A stretch of DNA of 64,000 nucleotides from Limosilactobacillus urinaemulieris (GCF_014838745.1 NZ_JABUXR010000005.1:58147-122146), one strand, 5' to 3'. Shown: positions 45,188-54,446, counted from the stretch's first letter. Numbers and translations: made by a program. Notes: a model not told the origin generated them from the sequence alone.

Positions 45188-47596
45188 ATGGAAAAGCCGT
45201 TGGCGACACCGACAGTAATAAAACTTAGTGATTTACCGCAAAAAGTAAAATTACTAGAATTTATTGTTAATGCCAGTCAACAAAAGGTAATTGACGAAAA
45301 GAAACTCTCAGTTGATGCCGGTAATCTAGTAGCAAAAACATATCATGAATTAACTAACGCCTATGCGCAAGGACGGGGTGTTGATGTTAACAGTCCAGAA
45401 ATTCAACGAAGCTTAAACATGTTAATTGTCCGTTTGGTCTTTTTGCTTTATGCAGATGATAGCAACTTGTTTGGTAAAGATAATATTTTTCAAGCTTTTA
45501 TTGAGCGAAGAGAACCCCGTGATATACGCCGAGACCTGTCAGCTTTGTTTAAGGTGCTAGATCAACCAGAGAGTGAACGTGATCCATACCTTGACGATGA
45601 ATTTAATCAATTTGCCTATGTGAATGGTGGGATGTTCTCCGATGAAAATGTAATCATCCCCCAGTTTACTGATGAATTAAAGCGATTGATTGTTGAAGAA
45701 GCTGGTGCTGGTTTCGATTGGTCGGGAATCAGCCCCACAATATTTGGTGCAGTATTTGAAAGTACGTTAAACCCTGAAACAAGACGCTCTGGGGGGATGC
45801 ACTATACCAGTATCGAAAATATCCATAAAGTGATAGATCCATTATTTCTAAATGATTTACATGATGAATTTGATAAAATCCAAAATATGGGAAATAACAA
45901 TCAACGAGTAATTAAAGCTCGTGAATTTAGAGAAAAACTGGGTAAATTGAAATTCTTTGATCCAGCTTGTGGCTCTGGTAATTTTCTTACTGAAACCTAT
46001 TTATCTTTACGGAAGATGGAAAATGAATGTTTACGGATTATTACTGGTGATCAAGGAACACTCGCAATTACAGACGATAGCGATCCAAAAGTTAAGATCC
46101 AGAATTTCTATGGAATTGAAATCAATGATTTTGCTGTTTCAGTTGCCAGAACAGCAATGTGGATTGCCGAAAGTCAAATGTGGGAACAAACGAAAGACAT
46201 TACATTTGCCAATAAAGACTTCTTACCGCTAGATAGCAATGACTCAATCTATGAGGGTAATGCTTTAAGGATGGATTGGTCTGATATTGTTAAGCTTTAC
46301 GACTTGAATTATATAATGGGGAATCCTCCATTTATTGGAGCAAGGTTAAAGACCCCTGAGCAAAAGGAAGACATGAAAAACACCTTTAACGGCGCTAAGG
46401 GTGTTAATAACCTAGATTACGTTAGTGCATGGTATAAGAAAGCCAGCGGTTACATCCATAACACTACCATCAAATGTGCGTTTGTTTCTACGAACAGTAT
46501 AAGTCAAGGTCAACAACCAGCTATTCTGTGGAGCACCATTGATTCTAAAGTTCACATTAACTTTGCTCATAGAACCTTTGTGTGGGATAACGAAGCGAAG
46601 AACAAAGCTCACGTTCATGTTGTAATAATAGGATTTACTGAAGTGCCACGTCAGGTAAAAGAAATATATGACGGTAGTAATGTTATTCAAACAAAAAACA
46701 TAAACGCTTATTTGTTGCCCGGCCCAAACATATTAATCAATTCTAGGTCGAAGCCTATTCAAGAAGTGTCGCCAATGAATTTTGGGAGTATGCCTAACGA
46801 TAAAGGTTGGTTAAGTGATTTGTCCAAAGATGACGTGGATAATTTTAAGCAATCATCCCCAGCCATCACAAAGTTTATACATCGGATTCTTGGAAGTAGA
46901 GAACTGCTACATAATGAGCAGAGATATTGCTTGTGGTTAGATGGAATAGAACCATCGGAATGGATCGGCATCAAGCCGATTAAAGAAGCCGTTGATCACG
47001 TAAAAGAATACAGACAATCTAGCAAACGAAAAGCCACACAAAAACTCGCATTAACACCATCATTATTTGGAGAAATACGTCAGCCAAATCACAGCTATTT
47101 AGCGATACCCCGTGTGTCCTCACAAAACAGAGAGTACATACCAGCAACTCTTGAAGAGCCGGACGTTATAGCAACAGACGCACTACTCATCATCCCAGAT
47201 TCATCACTATATGAATTTGGGATAATTGAGAGTAAAGTTCACACCGCATGGATTAAGCGTGTGGCTGGAAGACTGAAAAGTGACTTTAGATATTCTGCAA
47301 AAATTGTATATAACAATTTTCCTTGGCCACAAGCCAACGATAAGCAAAAGCACAGAATAGAAATGACTGCACAATCAATCTTGGATACACGTAAGGAATC
47401 ACCTAACAGCTCTTTAGCCGATTTATACAATCCGTTAGGGATGACCAGAGGTTTACACAAAGCTCATGAAGCAAACGATAGGGCAGTCTTAAAAGCATAC
47501 GGATTAAAGCCATCTGCTAGTGAATCTGAAATAGTACAACATCTTTTCAAAATGTATGAAGAATTAACAAAAAAGGACAAACGGAATCATGAATAA
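45188..47596 (+). CDS. MmeI-like R-M protein, methyltransferase and specificity part
   Basis: The downstream frame of the split gene, opening in frame at about 45079; the ATG at 45188 is internal and has no good ribosome site. It contains a helical spacer, the SAM-binding motif I FFDPACGSGNFLTETY, the catalytic motif IV MGNPPFIGARL (N6-adenine type) and a C-terminal target-recognition region ending KRVAGRLKSDFRYSAKIVYNNFPWP, as in MmeI-like single-chain enzymes, where the same target domain guides cutting and methylation. If translated alone from 45188 it would lack the nuclease. A terminator follows. Confidence 0.85.
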   Translation: MEKPLATPTVIKLSDLPQKVKLLEFIVNASQQKVIDEKKLSVDAGNLVAKTYHELTNAYAQGRGVDVNSPEIQRSLNMLIVRLVFLLYADDSNLFGKDNIFQAFIERREPRDIRRDLSALFKVLDQPESERDPYLDDEFNQFAYVNGGMFSDENVIIPQFTDELKRLIVEEAGAGFDWSGISPTIFGAVFESTLNPETRRSGGMHYTSIENIHKVIDPLFLNDLHDEFDKIQNMGNNNQRVIKAREFREKLGKLKFFDPACGSGNFLTETYLSLRKMENECLRIITGDQGTLAITDDSDPKVKIQNFYGIEINDFAVSVARTAMWIAESQMWEQTKDITFANKDFLPLDSNDSIYEGNALRMDWSDIVKLYDLNYIMGNPPFIGARLKTPEQKEDMKNTFNGAKGVNNLDYVSAWYKKASGYIHNTTIKCAFVSTNSISQGQQPAILWSTIDSKVHINFAHRTFVWDNEAKNKAHVHVVIIGFTEVPRQVKEIYDGSNVIQTKNINAYLLPGPNILINSRSKPIQEVSPMNFGSMPNDKGWLSDLSKDDVDNFKQSSPAITKFIHRILGSRELLHNEQRYCLWLDGIEPSEWIGIKPIKEAVDHVKEYRQSSKRKATQKLALTPSLFGEIRQPNHSYLAIPRVSSQNREYIPATLEEPDVIATDALLIIPDSSLYEFGIIESKVHTAWIKRVAGRLKSDFRYSAKIVYNNFPWPQANDKQKHRIEMTAQSILDTRKESPNSSLADLYNPLGMTRGLHKAHEANDRAVLKAYGLKPSASESEIVQHLFKMYEELTKKDKRNHE

Positions 47597-47660
47597 AAAA
47601 TAATTGTTGGAATTTATCGTGTATAAAAGTCGATGCGCGTTCCTGCAGTATCAATAAACT

Positions 47661-47694
47661 AACCCCCGTTAAATAAAAACGGGGGCTTTTTAGT
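47661..47694 (+). terminator. Terminator after the R-M gene
   Basis: CCCCCGTT pairs with AACGGGGG over a 7-base loop, followed by CTTTTTAG. Confidence 0.85.
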
Positions 47695-47829
47695 ATGTTC
47701 TATTTTGATAGCAAAAGAGGGGCGATCATTGCTCGTTTTTGCTTTTAGTTTTGACGTAAAACATGATTTGTCAAGGGCGGTTTTAAATTGTCATTTTATG
47801 GCGGTTTAAAAATATATAATTTGGGCGGT

Positions 47830-48323
47830 TTAAGAATTGACCGATGCTAAACGATATGACTTTCCCTTGATCTTAATCACATGTGAATGATAGACAAGAC
47901 GGTCTAAGATAGCTTCTGCCGTCGCCGTGCTATTGAGAACGGTTCCCCAACTTGATAATGGTACATTGGTCGTTATGATCGTTGATTTACGTTCATAGCG
48001 GCCATTTATTAGTTGAAATAATAGTTTGGCTTCATTCGCCGATACTGGTAGATAGCCTAACTCATCAATGATCAATAGATCATACCTTTCATATCGACGC
48101 ATTACGCGCTCTAAATGTTGCTTTTCTTGAGCTGCCTCTAATCTAAGAATTAATTCATGACAATTTATAAATAATGTGCGCACGCCTTGTCGGCATGCTT
48201 CAATGCCGAGTCCAATGGATAGGTGGGTTTTGCCTACACCAGGACTGCCAATAAAGATAATGTTCTCTTGGTTATCCAAAAATGACATGGTCGCAAACTC
48301 GGCGATTTGTTGTTGGTTAATTG
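47830..48323 (-). pseudogene. istB: istB, C-terminal part (interrupted)
   Basis: ATPase subunit of IS21 transposition. This part opens at INQQQIAEFATM and carries the Walker A IGSPGVGKTH, Walker B LLIIDELGYLP and the sensor region ITTNVPLSSWG. It is separated from its N-terminal part (52510-52761) by the gluconate cassette. Joining across one copy of GTTAATTG gives FQPSIN-QQQIAEF in frame, so the gene was intact before insertion. An internal ATG allows a shortened 152-residue product, probably inactive. Confidence 0.88.
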
Positions 48324-48355
48324 GTGATTTTATGAAAACGATTTCCTAAAATGTC

Positions 48356-48414
48356 TTGACGGCGATTACAATTAGCTATATTATGCTTGATGTATCGATA
48401 AACTAAAACGCTTA
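48356..48414 (+). promoter_or_regulatory. gntK promoter and operator region
   Basis: TTGACG, 17 bases, TATTAT (48379). About 20 bases downstream CTAAAACGCTTACA (48401-48414) fits a cre/LacI-type half-consensus, so CcpA or GntR may bind over the start of transcription. Confidence 0.55.
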
Positions 48415-48436
48415 CAGTAATAGGAGGGGAAGCATT

Positions 48437-49963
48437 TTGAATTACTACATTGGTGTTGATGTGGGCACGACCAGTACTAAGGCGGTTCTGTATGACGACC
48501 AAGCCCACGTTCTCACAACCAGTAAACAGGGATATACGCTTTATCGTGATCCTAGCGGGATGGCGGAACAAGATCCTGAACAATTAGTGGCCGCAGTGGA
48601 AAAAGTAATCCACAACGCGGCGGCTCAAGCTGATTTAAAGCAGGGTCAGCTATTAGCAGTCTCTTTTTCTAGCGCAAATCAAAGTATGATCTTGCTGGAC
48701 CAGGATTTTCATCCCCAAAGTCGCGTGATGACTTGGGCCGATACGCGGGCCCGCAAAGTAGCGGCTAAGTTAAAGAGTTCAGCTCAAGGTAAGCAAATTT
48801 ACCTGAAAACCGGGACGCCCATTCACCCGATGTCGCCACTCACTAAGCTGATGTGGCTGCACGAAACAGACGCTGACAAACTTGAGCAAGCGGCCTATAT
48901 CGGGGATATTAAGTCCTATCTCTTTTACCGCTTGTTCGGGGTCTTTAAGGTCGATATTTCGATCGCTTCATGTACCGGCATGATGAACATTAATTCTGCC
49001 GATTGGGATCCGGAAGCATTGCAACTAGCCCATGTACAAGCATCACAATTGCCCAAAATTGTCGCGGGTACCCATCAAGAAGTTGGTCTGCGTCATCAAG
49101 CCCAGGTCAAGATGGAAATTCCGGCGGATACCCCGTTTGTCTACGGAGCGTTTGACGGGGCCTTATCTAATTTAGGTGTGGGTGCCTTGTCGCAAGACAC
49201 AGTTGCCATTACCATCGGCACATCGGCAGCTGTCAGAGTGGTTACCGACCATCCCGTAATCGACCCGCAGCAACGCTTATTCTGCTACGCCGTTGATAAT
49301 GGTTTATGGGTGATTGGCGGTCCCTTGAATAACGGGGGTGACGTTTTCCAGTGGGCGGTCGAACACCTAGTGGATGCCAGTGCCGTGAAAAATGAAGGCA
49401 TTGACGCTTATGCCCTGGCCAACGAGGTGATCGCTAACGTACCGGCCGGTTCGTATGGATTAATCTTCAACCCGTACTTGGGTGGCGAAAGAGCACCTTT
49501 GTGGAATGCCAACGCTCGGGGAAGCTTCTTTGGCTTATCGCAGCTGCATACTAGAGCTGACATGCTCCGAGCGGTTATGGAAGGTATCTGTATGAACATT
49601 AACAGTGTCTTTAAAGCCGTGCGTGAATTGGTTGGCGAACCGAAGAGTGTCACGGCAACCGGTGGTTTTGCTCAGTCGGCTGTTTGGAAGCAAATGTTAG
49701 CCGACGTCTTAAATTGCCCGGTGGAAATCCCGCAGTCTTTTGAATCTGGCTGCCTAGCTACGGTAGTAATGGCCATGAAGAGCATCGGCCAGGTCAAGGA
49801 CTTAGCAATCGTGGATAAATTTATCGGGGATAAAGAAACTTACCAACCGGATGCAGCGATTGCGGCCGTCTACCAACAATACCAGCCAGTGTTTGAACAG
49901 GTCGTTACCTTGTTATCACCGCTGTACGGTCGGATTACTGATTTACAACAGGCTAATTCATAA
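48437..49963 (+). CDS. gntK: Gluconokinase, FGGY family (TTG start)
   Basis: Phosphorylates gluconate to 6-phosphogluconate. The 508 residues have the FGGY-kinase start YYIGVDVGTTSTKAVLYD, the sugar-side VMTWADTRA, the catalytic Asp in VYGAFDGALSNLG and the second ATP-site ATGGFAQSAVWKQMLADVL. A xylulokinase is excluded with fair confidence by the gluconate permease next to it and by the strong likeness to lactobacillus GntK. AGGAGGGGA precedes the TTG start. First gene of the cassette operon; high GC and codons foreign to its surroundings. Confidence 0.88.
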   Translation: MNYYIGVDVGTTSTKAVLYDDQAHVLTTSKQGYTLYRDPSGMAEQDPEQLVAAVEKVIHNAAAQADLKQGQLLAVSFSSANQSMILLDQDFHPQSRVMTWADTRARKVAAKLKSSAQGKQIYLKTGTPIHPMSPLTKLMWLHETDADKLEQAAYIGDIKSYLFYRLFGVFKVDISIASCTGMMNINSADWDPEALQLAHVQASQLPKIVAGTHQEVGLRHQAQVKMEIPADTPFVYGAFDGALSNLGVGALSQDTVAITIGTSAAVRVVTDHPVIDPQQRLFCYAVDNGLWVIGGPLNNGGDVFQWAVEHLVDASAVKNEGIDAYALANEVIANVPAGSYGLIFNPYLGGERAPLWNANARGSFFGLSQLHTRADMLRAVMEGICMNINSVFKAVRELVGEPKSVTATGGFAQSAVWKQMLADVLNCPVEIPQSFESGCLATVVMAMKSIGQVKDLAIVDKFIGDKETYQPDAAIAAVYQQYQPVFEQVVTLLSPLYGRITDLQQANS

Positions 49964-49993
49964 GTTTAATCAACTGAAAGGAGAATTCATCAC

Positions 49994-51337
49994 ATGCCCT
50001 TACTCATTGTCTTAATCGGGGTTATCTTCCTGATTTTCTTAATCGTTAAACTCAAGCTCAATACTTATGTCTCACTGATTATTACCTCATTTCTGATTGC
50101 GTTGCTCTTGAAGGTGCCAATTGCTAAAATTCCGACCACCATTGAAGCCGGGATTGGGAGTCAATTAGGACACCTGGCCATTATCTTCGGTTTCGGTTCG
50201 ATGCTCGGGGCCCTGGTTTCTGACGCCGGTGGTGGTTACCGGATCGCAACAACTTTGATTGATAAGTTTGGCCGGCGCTGGATTCAGTTAGCAATTATTC
50301 TCGCATCCTTTATCATTGGCCTGGCCCTGTTCTTTGAAGTTGGTTTGGTTGTCGTATTGCCAATTGTCTTCATCATTGCCCGGGAATTGGACATGCCACT
50401 GATCTACCTGGGAATCCCGATGGCCGCTACTTTGAATGTGACCCACGCCTTCTTGCCACCGCACCCGGCACCGACAGCGATTGCTAACATGCTGCACGCT
50501 AACTTAGGGCATGTTTTACTGCTAGGGATTATCGCGGCCATCCCGACCATTATTATTGCCGGCCCGGTATTCAACTGGGTGCTGCACAAGGTTTACCCGC
50601 AAGTTTACCGTAAAAACATCGATATTTCCGTTTTAGGTGAATACAAGGAATTTAAGCTGGAAGAAACGCCTGGTTTTGGCATTTCTGTTTTAACCGCGAT
50701 GATGCCGGTTATCCTGATTGCAATCGGGACGATTTGTTCATTCATTATTCCTAAAACCAATCTGGTCGGTGAATTTATTCAATTTGTTTGTGCTCCAGAT
50801 GAGGCGATGCTGATTTCGTTGATCTTTGCGATCTTTACCATGGGTCTGCACCGCAACAAGAAGATGGCGGAAATCGAAAATTCCTTAACCGCATCTATTA
50901 AGCAGATTGCGCCAATGCTGCTGATTATCGGTGGTGGTGGTGCCTTTAAGCAAGTCTTAGTTGCCGGGGGGATCTCCAAGTACGTTTCTGACTTATTCTT
51001 GCACACCCACATGTCACCAATTCTGGCGGCTTGGCTGATTACCGCGGTCCTGCGGGTCTGCCTGGGATCTTCAACCGTTTCCGCTTTGACGGCGGCCGGT
51101 TTGATCGCCCCAATGTCACAACAATACGGGTCACAATCCGCGATGGCGGCGCTGATGGTTCTGGCAATCGGTGCTGGTTCAGTCTTTTGTGATCACGTTA
51201 ACGATGCCGGTTTCTGGATGATCAAGTCTTACTTTGGCCTATCATTGAAAGAAACACTCTTGTCCTGGTCAACCTTGACGTCGGTCTTGGCTCTGGCTGG
51301 ATTGGGCTCGGTATACTTAATTTCGCTGTTTGTATAA
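49994..51337 (+). CDS. gntP: Gluconate permease, GntP family
   Basis: A 447-residue gluconate:proton symporter with twelve to fourteen membrane helices. Family features are GSMLGALVSDAGGGYRIA, FFEVGLVVVLPIVF, LPPHPAPTAIA and the C-terminal GAGSVFCDHVNDAGFWMIK. AAAGGAGAA precedes the ATG, 30 bases after gntK. Together the two genes take up and phosphorylate gluconate; the host would then use 6-phosphogluconate dehydrogenase (not in the window). Confidence 0.94.
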   Translation: MPLLIVLIGVIFLIFLIVKLKLNTYVSLIITSFLIALLLKVPIAKIPTTIEAGIGSQLGHLAIIFGFGSMLGALVSDAGGGYRIATTLIDKFGRRWIQLAIILASFIIGLALFFEVGLVVVLPIVFIIARELDMPLIYLGIPMAATLNVTHAFLPPHPAPTAIANMLHANLGHVLLLGIIAAIPTIIIAGPVFNWVLHKVYPQVYRKNIDISVLGEYKEFKLEETPGFGISVLTAMMPVILIAIGTICSFIIPKTNLVGEFIQFVCAPDEAMLISLIFAIFTMGLHRNKKMAEIENSLTASIKQIAPMLLIIGGGGAFKQVLVAGGISKYVSDLFLHTHMSPILAAWLITAVLRVCLGSSTVSALTAAGLIAPMSQQYGSQSAMAALMVLAIGAGSVFCDHVNDAGFWMIKSYFGLSLKETLLSWSTLTSVLALAGLGSVYLISLFV

Positions 51338-51346
51338 TTAAATTAA

Positions 51347-51385
51347 ACAAGCAGGCATTTTGTAGCGAAATGCCTGCTTGTTGTT
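51347..51385 (+). terminator. Intrinsic terminator gntP-gntR
   Basis: ACAAGCAGGCATTT pairs perfectly with AAATGCCTGCTTGT; the tail is TGTTG rather than a strong T-run. Confidence 0.7.
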
Positions 51386-51447
51386 GATTGATGAAACAAT
51401 CATCATGAGATAAGATATCAATAGTTTGACTGAAGGGTGGATTTAGA

Positions 51448-52449
51448 TTGAAACATACGACCATATCAGAGGTTGCCCGGGCCGCCGGTGTGTCCAATAC
51501 GACCGTTTCCCGTTATTTGAACGGTAAATATTCGAAGATGGGGGAGCAGACGAAGCAAAAAATCGCCGCGACCATCAAGCAATTAAATTATGTGCCGGCA
51601 GCTTCGGCCCGTCGGTTGCGATCGGCTAAGTCCAACGTGGTGGGAGTATTGGTCGGCGATATCGGTAACCCATTTTCCACCTTGCTGGCCAAAGGGATCG
51701 ATGACATTTTGCAACCAGCTGGCTATGATATTGTCTTGATGAATACTAATAATAGTTGCGAAACGGAAGCCCGTTCCTTAGAGCGCCTCTATGAACTGCA
51801 GGCGGATGGCATTATTGTGCAGCCTGACGCCATTCACTTTGACCAATTTCAAGAATGTATTGACCGGCAGATTCCGCTTGTGCTGGCTGACCGGGGAGTG
51901 GTCGACCAGCCGGACACGGTCGGCAAGGTGACTAGTGCCAACATGGATGCTTGCTACCGCTTGGGTAGAGTATTACATGCGCGCCATTACCACAATATTT
52001 TGTCGATCAGCGCGCATTTTGCGCAGGCTTCCGGCCAGATTCCCCGGATTGCAGGTTTGAAGGCGACGGCGAAGAACTACGGCATGAATTACTATAATCT
52101 AGAAACCAAGGGTCATAATCAGCAATGGCTCAAGCGCAAATTGCAAAATGCACTAGATAACTTAATTGGCAAGACGGTGGTGGTTTCATTGATGGGACCA
52201 GTACTGTTTGACTTGCTCGACATCTTTCATGAGTTAGGGATTAATTTTCCCGACGATGTCGGTTTAGTCAGTTTTGATGACTGGAGCTGGTCACGTTATG
52301 TGCAAGACGGTATTTACCTGATGCGCCAAGACGTGCAGCTAATGGGGAACGTGGCCGCCCGCAAGTTGCTTATTCAAATTGCGCAGGGGACGATGATGAG
52401 CAGTACGACCATCCTGCCGGTTAAGATGGTTGATCGGCCGTCGATCTAG
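51448..52449 (+). CDS. gntR: LacI-family regulator of the gluconate operon (TTG start)
   Basis: A 333-residue repressor: N-terminal helix-turn-helix TISEVARAAGVSNTTVSRYL with the LacI hinge region YVPAASARRLRS, then a periplasmic-binding-protein-like domain (VVGVLVGDIGNPF to VGLVSFDDWSW). It starts at TTG after GAAGGGTGG. Position after gntKP implies gluconate or 6-phosphogluconate as inducer, an inference. Same foreign base composition as gntK and gntP. Confidence 0.88.
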   Translation: MKHTTISEVARAAGVSNTTVSRYLNGKYSKMGEQTKQKIAATIKQLNYVPAASARRLRSAKSNVVGVLVGDIGNPFSTLLAKGIDDILQPAGYDIVLMNTNNSCETEARSLERLYELQADGIIVQPDAIHFDQFQECIDRQIPLVLADRGVVDQPDTVGKVTSANMDACYRLGRVLHARHYHNILSISAHFAQASGQIPRIAGLKATAKNYGMNYYNLETKGHNQQWLKRKLQNALDNLIGKTVVVSLMGPVLFDLLDIFHELGINFPDDVGLVSFDDWSWSRYVQDGIYLMRQDVQLMGNVAARKLLIQIAQGTMMSSTTILPVKMVDRPSI

Positions 52450-52477
52450 TTAATTTTCACACTTTGGTGAATTTCAT

Positions 52478-52509
52478 GGCTCATTATCAATACCGATTGA
52501 CAATGAGCC
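52478..52509 (+). terminator. Hairpin at the cassette right end
   Basis: GGCTCATT-TCAAT pairs with ATTGA-AATGAGCC. It may stop gntR transcription, but lacks a T-run and coincides with the presumed terminal repeat of the cassette. Confidence 0.5.
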
Positions 52510-52761
52510 GTTAATTGAAGGTTGAAACTGGTAGTTAAAGTCATTAAGCCGTTTGACGACAGGGAAGCGAGCCCGCTTTATCCTTCGCTTTAAGCTTTCC
52601 TGTTGTTGATAGGTAATCTCATTATCAGTTAATTCTAATAGAGCTTCACTAAAACTAATTTGGCTGTCGTTGACTTGTTGTCGATAATCAGCAATTGATG
52701 CAGCCATATTATGTAAATTTAACTTCGTTAAATTGTCAATTAATCTTTGGTATTGATTCAT
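52510..52761 (-). pseudogene. istB: istB, N-terminal part (interrupted)
   Basis: First 84 residues of the IS21 ATPase: MNQYQRLIDNLTKLNLHNMA, LLELTDNEITYQQQESLKRR, ending FQPSIN at the 8-bp duplication. Beyond this the frame runs into the cassette and stops after a few unrelated residues at 52474. The ATG at 52761 overlaps the end of istA by 26 bases, the usual istA-istB coupling. Confidence 0.88.
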
Positions 52762-53995
52762 TTTGCTTCCCAATCTGATCATAAATACTAAGGTTGCTAT
52801 GCATGTAATGGTTAATTTCTTCGTCTGTTTTATCTGCCATCAAATCGCTTCTAAGAATGGCGCGTTTATCATGTGGATCATAATTAAATTGCTTATCGGT
52901 TAAATCGTGTTTCTGAATTTCAAAGCCCTGATAAAAAATACGAATAGCTTTACCATCAGTAGTCGGTTTAATTTCAACCTCTTTTCCGATATAATTAGGG
53001 GAAACAGAGTATTGATGGTTTTGAAATCTAATCATTGAATCTTGCGATACTTTTCTGGTTTGGACGCTGTTAAAGTATCTTGTGAGGTCATAGTTGAGAG
53101 ACCGGAAATGCTCTTTTTCTTTTGCCCATAATTCAACTGGCTTTTGGTTATTGCTTTGTGATTTCTCATGATTAAGCCGTTTAGCCAACCGATTAATGAT
53201 ATTGTTCAAATCATTGATAGTACTGAATTCTCCGTCATAGGGCTTCAAGCGTCCCATTGTTCTTGCTAAGGCCTCAACGCAACCCTTAGTTTGCGGTCTA
53301 AATGGCCGACAAGCAATTGAATGGAATCCCGCATCATGACTAAATGATAAAAAGCGTTCGTTGAATCGATGATGATGGAAGTCACTTAACTTATGGTCAA
53401 CGACAGTTGACATATTATCAAACCAGATTTCTTTAGGAATTCCACCCGTAGCTTTAAAGGCTTCAAATAAACATTTGAATAAAGTGTCCTGCTTCTGATC
53501 TAAGGTTAGCTTTAAAAACTTAAACTTAGAATAAGGCAACACATACAAGAAAATACTGAAGGTATGTGGAACACCATTCCGATCAGTCATAGTAACTTGT
53601 TCTTTCCAGTCGACTTGAGCACTTAAGCCAATCGTATGCTCAACTCTAATCGTTGCTTTCTTAGTTTGTGCTTTACGAAAACGACGACAATAATCTTTAA
53701 CGATGGTGTATTTGTCAGTAAAGCCTTTTTCAACGATGAAGTCATAAATCGATCTAGCGGAACAGCCAGCAGTGTATTTATCCTCAATCATGTCTTGATA
53801 TTCATCTAGCTTACTGCGACGGCTTCGTCGCTTCCTAACAATTGTTGGTTCACCGCTTTGAGCTCTCAAATATGCGGCTTTTACAGTTCGTGGATCAACG
53901 CCATACTGTCGTGCAACAGCGGAGTAATTTGGTTTTATTTGCTCTACCACAAAATATCTCATCCTTTCGTAAACTTCTTTTCGCATACTCATCAT
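52736..53995 (-). CDS. istA: IS21-family transposase IstA
   Basis: A 419-residue DDE transposase. N-terminal helix-turn-helix around NYSAVARQYGVDPRTVKAAY, then an rve integrase core: first Asp in SAQVDWKEQV, second in EIWFDNMSTV and the Glu in TKGCVEALARTMGR. The C-terminal beta domain has FQNHQYSVSPNYIGKEVEI. Three in-frame ATGs lie close together; GAGGAA before them best suits the second or third, so the start could be up to three codons later. The protein is complete, but istB is broken, so the IS cannot move alone. Confidence 0.92.
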   Translation of the reverse strand: MMSMRKEVYERMRYFVVEQIKPNYSAVARQYGVDPRTVKAAYLRAQSGEPTIVRKRRSRRSKLDEYQDMIEDKYTAGCSARSIYDFIVEKGFTDKYTIVKDYCRRFRKAQTKKATIRVEHTIGLSAQVDWKEQVTMTDRNGVPHTFSIFLYVLPYSKFKFLKLTLDQKQDTLFKCLFEAFKATGGIPKEIWFDNMSTVVDHKLSDFHHHRFNERFLSFSHDAGFHSIACRPFRPQTKGCVEALARTMGRLKPYDGEFSTINDLNNIINRLAKRLNHEKSQSNNQKPVELWAKEKEHFRSLNYDLTRYFNSVQTRKVSQDSMIRFQNHQYSVSPNYIGKEVEIKPTTDGKAIRIFYQGFEIQKHDLTDKQFNYDPHDKRAILRSDLMADKTDEEINHYMHSNLSIYDQIGKQNESIPKIN

Positions 53996-54175
53996 TTCCT
54001 CAAGAGATTGATAAAGTGAGTATACAAAAGATGTAGGAAAACCGACAATTTTAAACCGCCGATTTCCTACATCTTATAACCGCCCTCTACAATTAAATCA
54101 ATGGCTGCAGCTAACAAGTCATAAGCAATCATAATCAACTACGAATTAATTAAAAAAGTAGTGTTTTGTGAGGTT

Positions 54176-54274
54176 CTAGTGTCTGTACTTAATAACCAGT
54201 AAAGCAATGATAATCACTGCAATAACTGTGATTAGTTCATACAGCCACCAGGTGGAATCAAAGAATAAAATCAT
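54176..54274 (-). CDS. Small hydrophobic membrane peptide, 32 aa
   Basis: Frame of 32 codons with one membrane helix: FFDSTWWLYELITVIAVIII then a basic end KYRH. TTGGAG lies seven bases before the ATG. Length, single helix and basic end are like type I toxins or small membrane-effector peptides. No opposing promoter was found, so a toxin role is only a possibility. Lies between the IS21 end and the primase-like fragment. Confidence 0.5.
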   Translation of the reverse strand: MILFFDSTWWLYELITVIAVIIIALLVIKYRH

Positions 54275-54356
54275 GTAATCAACTCCAATCTAACTACGAA
54301 TTATAAAAGAATACCAACATTTATTAGCATTCTTTTAACTACAAACATCCCCGATA

Positions 54357-54433
54357 ATGTACAATTTTGTACAATGATTTCTAATCAAGATTGCTGTTAT
54401 ATCAGCTTTTTAGATGGATTGATAAATTGTACA
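54357..54433. promoter_or_regulatory. TGTACA operator-like sites
   Basis: TGTACA at 54358, 54368 and 54428; the first two form the palindrome TGTACAATTTTGTACA. They lie between the divergent-free small peptide and the primase-like gene. A regulator site is plausible. Confidence 0.4.
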
Positions 54434-54446
54434 TTGCATGGAATAA

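Larger units (their letters stand above)
48324..52509 (+). mobile_element. Gluconate-operon cassette inserted in istB
   Basis: A 4186-bp block between two copies of GTTAATTG (48316-48323 and 52510-52517). It holds gntK, gntP and gntR, no transposase, and has clearly higher GC and different codon preferences than the AT-rich island around it. Its right end, read inward, is GGCTCATTGTCAATCGGTATT, which resembles terminal repeats of ISL3-family elements as I remember them; ISL3 elements also make 8-bp duplications. The left end GTGATTTTATGAAAACG is only weakly similar. Confidence 0.75.
47769..54091 (-). mobile_element. IS21-family insertion sequence with an inserted gluconate cassette
   Basis: Ends TGTCAAGGGCGGTT (47769) and, inverted, TGTAGAGGGCGGTT (54091). 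Multiple internal end repeats are visible: GGCGGTTTAAA at about 47800 and 47825, and TTTAAACCGCC near 54052, the multi-repeat ends typical of IS21. istA is intact; istB is split by the gluconate cassette. The last three bases of each end match TGT...ACA. No convincing target duplication flanks the IS. Inserted inside the satellite island, between the R-M gene and the replication block. Confidence 0.85.
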
